Part shown: one piece after another, positions 5,278 to 5,895 of the stretch | Position numbering within the stretch: position 1 is the stretch's first letter | Layout: each line of letters opens with the position of its first letter | NCBI GenBank assembly: GCA_030672555.1 | Contig: DAOVGD010000028.1 | Coordinates: 1 to 5,895, forward strand | Source of the DNA: Desulfobacterales bacterium | GTDB lineage: Bacteria; Desulfobacterota; Desulfobacteria; Desulfobacterales; C00003106 | Length of the DNA: 5,895 nt | Direction of reading: 5' to 3' | Notes under the pieces: generated by a model | Told to the model about the DNA's origin: nothing | Database searches by the model: none | Seen by the model: only the letters and a program-made list of their open reading frames with translations | Position numbers and translations under genes: made by a program

Positions 5278-5466
5278 AAAAAGATTTCTACTATAGAGTG
5301 GAATGAGGCTTCACAATCTCTTTTTTCCTTGACGTTCGGGAAAGCTATGTTTTATGGTATGAAAAGTAAGGACTCGAGTATATTCAAGGATCGGTTTCGC
5401 TCGGAAGGATCATTCCCTTTGCCAGAGTGGCGACCTGAGGCTTGGGGCCATAACAGAAAGTTCTAA
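5275..5466 (+). CDS. Small hypothetical protein (63 residues) encoded just upstream of the cold-shock gene
   Basis: I do not recognise this protein. It starts MKKISTIEWNEASQSLFS, has no transmembrane segment or Cys motif, and ends in a Pro/Trp-rich tail (PLPEWRPEAWGHNRKF). The evidence for translation is a good Shine-Dalgarno site (GAGG, 9 bases before the ATG) and a stop 15 bases before the csp start. That places it in one transcript with csp and allows translational coupling. The csp ribosome site begins 2 bases past its stop codon. It could instead be a regulatory leader ORF for csp, or a chance ORF in a long cold-shock leader RNA. Confidence 0.5.
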   Translation: MKKISTIEWNEASQSLFSLTFGKAMFYGMKSKDSSIFKDRFRSEGSFPLPEWRPEAWGHNRKF

Positions 5467-5468
5467 AT

Positions 5469-5484
5469 GGAGGTTAGCATTATG
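5469..5484 (+). promoter_or_regulatory. Ribosome site that sets the csp start (leader copy 2)
   Basis: GGAGG (5469-5473) lies 8 bases before the ATG at 5482. The ATG at 5467 overlaps this site and would add five residues (MEVSI) not found in cold-shock proteins, so 5482 is the start. Confidence 0.8.
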
Positions 5485-5682
5485 GCAAACGGGACTGTAA
5501 AATGGTTTAATGACAAGAAGGGATTTGGTTTCATCGAGCAAGAAGAGGGCGGAGACATATTCGTTCATCACTCCGCCATCAATATGTCCGGATTCAAGAC
5601 CCTCTCGGAAGGCGACAGGGTAACCTTTGATGTGGAAGAAAGCGACCGAGGGCCTACGGCAAAGAACGTCACAAAGCTTTAG
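5482..5682 (+). CDS. Cold-shock protein, CspA family (single cold-shock domain)
   Basis: A 66-residue single-domain RNA/ssDNA-binding protein of normal CspA length. It acts in the cytoplasm as an RNA chaperone, melting secondary structure to keep mRNA translatable. It starts MANGTVKWFNDKKGFGFI, which carries the conserved WFN and the RNP1 motif KGFGFI. The RNP2 motif is DIFVHHSAI, and the end is the typical EGDRVTFDVEES followed by GPTAKNVTKL. All the aromatic surface residues expected for nucleic-acid binding are present. Its own strong ribosome site overlaps the end of the preceding small ORF, and an intrinsic terminator follows 23 bases after the stop. Whether it is cold-induced or constitutive cannot be judged from sequence; the long AT-rich upstream region would suit a regulated leader. 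Confidence 0.97.
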   Translation: MANGTVKWFNDKKGFGFIEQEEGGDIFVHHSAINMSGFKTLSEGDRVTFDVEESDRGPTAKNVTKL

Positions 5683-5705
5683 TTCGTGTAATAAGGCCAT
5701 CAGTG

Positions 5706-5738
5706 GCATCTCGCTGAAACAAGAGGAGATGCTTTTTT
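5706..5738 (+). terminator. Intrinsic terminator of the csp transcript
   Basis: GCATCTC (5706-5712) pairs perfectly with GAGATGC (5726-5732) around a 13-base loop, followed at once by six T residues (5733-5738). It lies 23 bases after the csp stop and is a textbook rho-independent terminator in the rightward direction. Confidence 0.88.
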
Positions 5739-5745
5739 ACTAGGA

Positions 5746-5895
5746 GGCTGTCCGAGAATTATGTCCGTAACGAAAAAGAGTGAGAACGAGACAAAATTTT
5801 CGCAAATTTGAGGAGAATAGCAGGCCTATTTGACGAAAACTTGCGGGAATTTGGGCCGTTTCTCACTCTTTTGCAGTAGGATCAGAATTCTCGGA
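5746..5895. mobile_element. MITE-like imperfect palindrome with terminal inverted repeats, right end at or just beyond the window edge
   Basis: TCCGAGAATT (5751-5760) and AATTCTCGGA (5886-5895) are perfect 10-bp terminal inverted repeats. Inside them AAAAGAGTGAGAA (from about 5774) matches the complement of TTCTCACTCTTTT (about 5860-5872). Further in, a segment with CGCAAATTT on the left is matched imperfectly by CGCAAGTTT on the complementary right arm. The centre is AATAG-CAGGC-CTATT (5816-5830), and its midpoint, 5823, is also the midpoint of the terminal repeats. The arms are therefore symmetric over the whole length. No ORF is inside. On the left, GGCTG precedes the repeat, so CAGCC is expected just past the window. 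The form is that of a non-autonomous transposable element moved by a transposase encoded elsewhere; a large structured RNA or dispersed hairpin repeat is the alternative. Confidence 0.72.

Noticed and set aside
5410..5709. Leftward 99-codon ORF across csp
   Set aside because: It is antisense to a fully conserved cold-shock gene and runs through into its terminator region.

Overview
The window reads as chromosomal DNA of an anaerobic, Desulfobacterota-like (deltaproteobacterial) bacterium. That placement is an inference from gene types (a receiver-CheX fusion, a small CspA protein, MntA/HepT, ARH-type and LuxD-like enzymes), moderate GC, mixed ATG/GTG/TTG starts and intergenic hairpins. No gene fixes the taxon. 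No rRNA, tRNA, CRISPR array or transposase gene is visible.

Left part (1-3740), all on the minus strand. In transcription order it holds a receiver plus CheX-like protein (3672-2479), an alpha/beta hydrolase with an apparent Cys nucleophile (2377-1505), and a HepT/MntA type VII toxin-antitoxin pair (1388-614) whose genes overlap by 14 bases. Last comes an ADP-ribosylglycohydrolase that runs off the left edge (467-1). A stem-loop lies between the toxin-antitoxin pair and the glycohydrolase. The receiver has lost its phospho-acceptor Asp (Asn at 52) and its switch Thr/Ser (Ala at 82), while its CheX-like domain keeps the ExxNxxxGxxK signature.

Middle (3673-4698). A compact divergent promoter region separates the receiver-CheX gene from a rightward rhomboid intramembrane protease gene. 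Two copies of AAAAGGCCT, 63 bp apart, sit in it. One fills the -35/-10 spacer of the leftward promoter; the other lies just before the rhomboid start codon. They could be a shared operator. A perfect 10-bp hairpin (4669-4698) ends the rhomboid gene and the convergent gene beyond it.

Right part (4699-5895). This part holds a leftward unknown single-pass membrane protein with a Tyr/Lys/Arg-rich N-terminus. It is followed by a rightward pair, an unrecognised 63-residue ORF and a CspA-family cold-shock protein. The two start regions of that pair are almost the same sequence, and the pair ends in a clear intrinsic terminator. The last 150 bases are an imperfect palindrome with 10-bp terminal inverted repeats. 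It looks like a MITE and is probably cut a few bases short by the window edge.

The best candidates for something new are the phosphorylation-dead receiver fused to CheX with its AAAAGGCCT-marked divergent promoters, the palindromic element at the right end, and the duplicated leader in front of the small ORF and csp.
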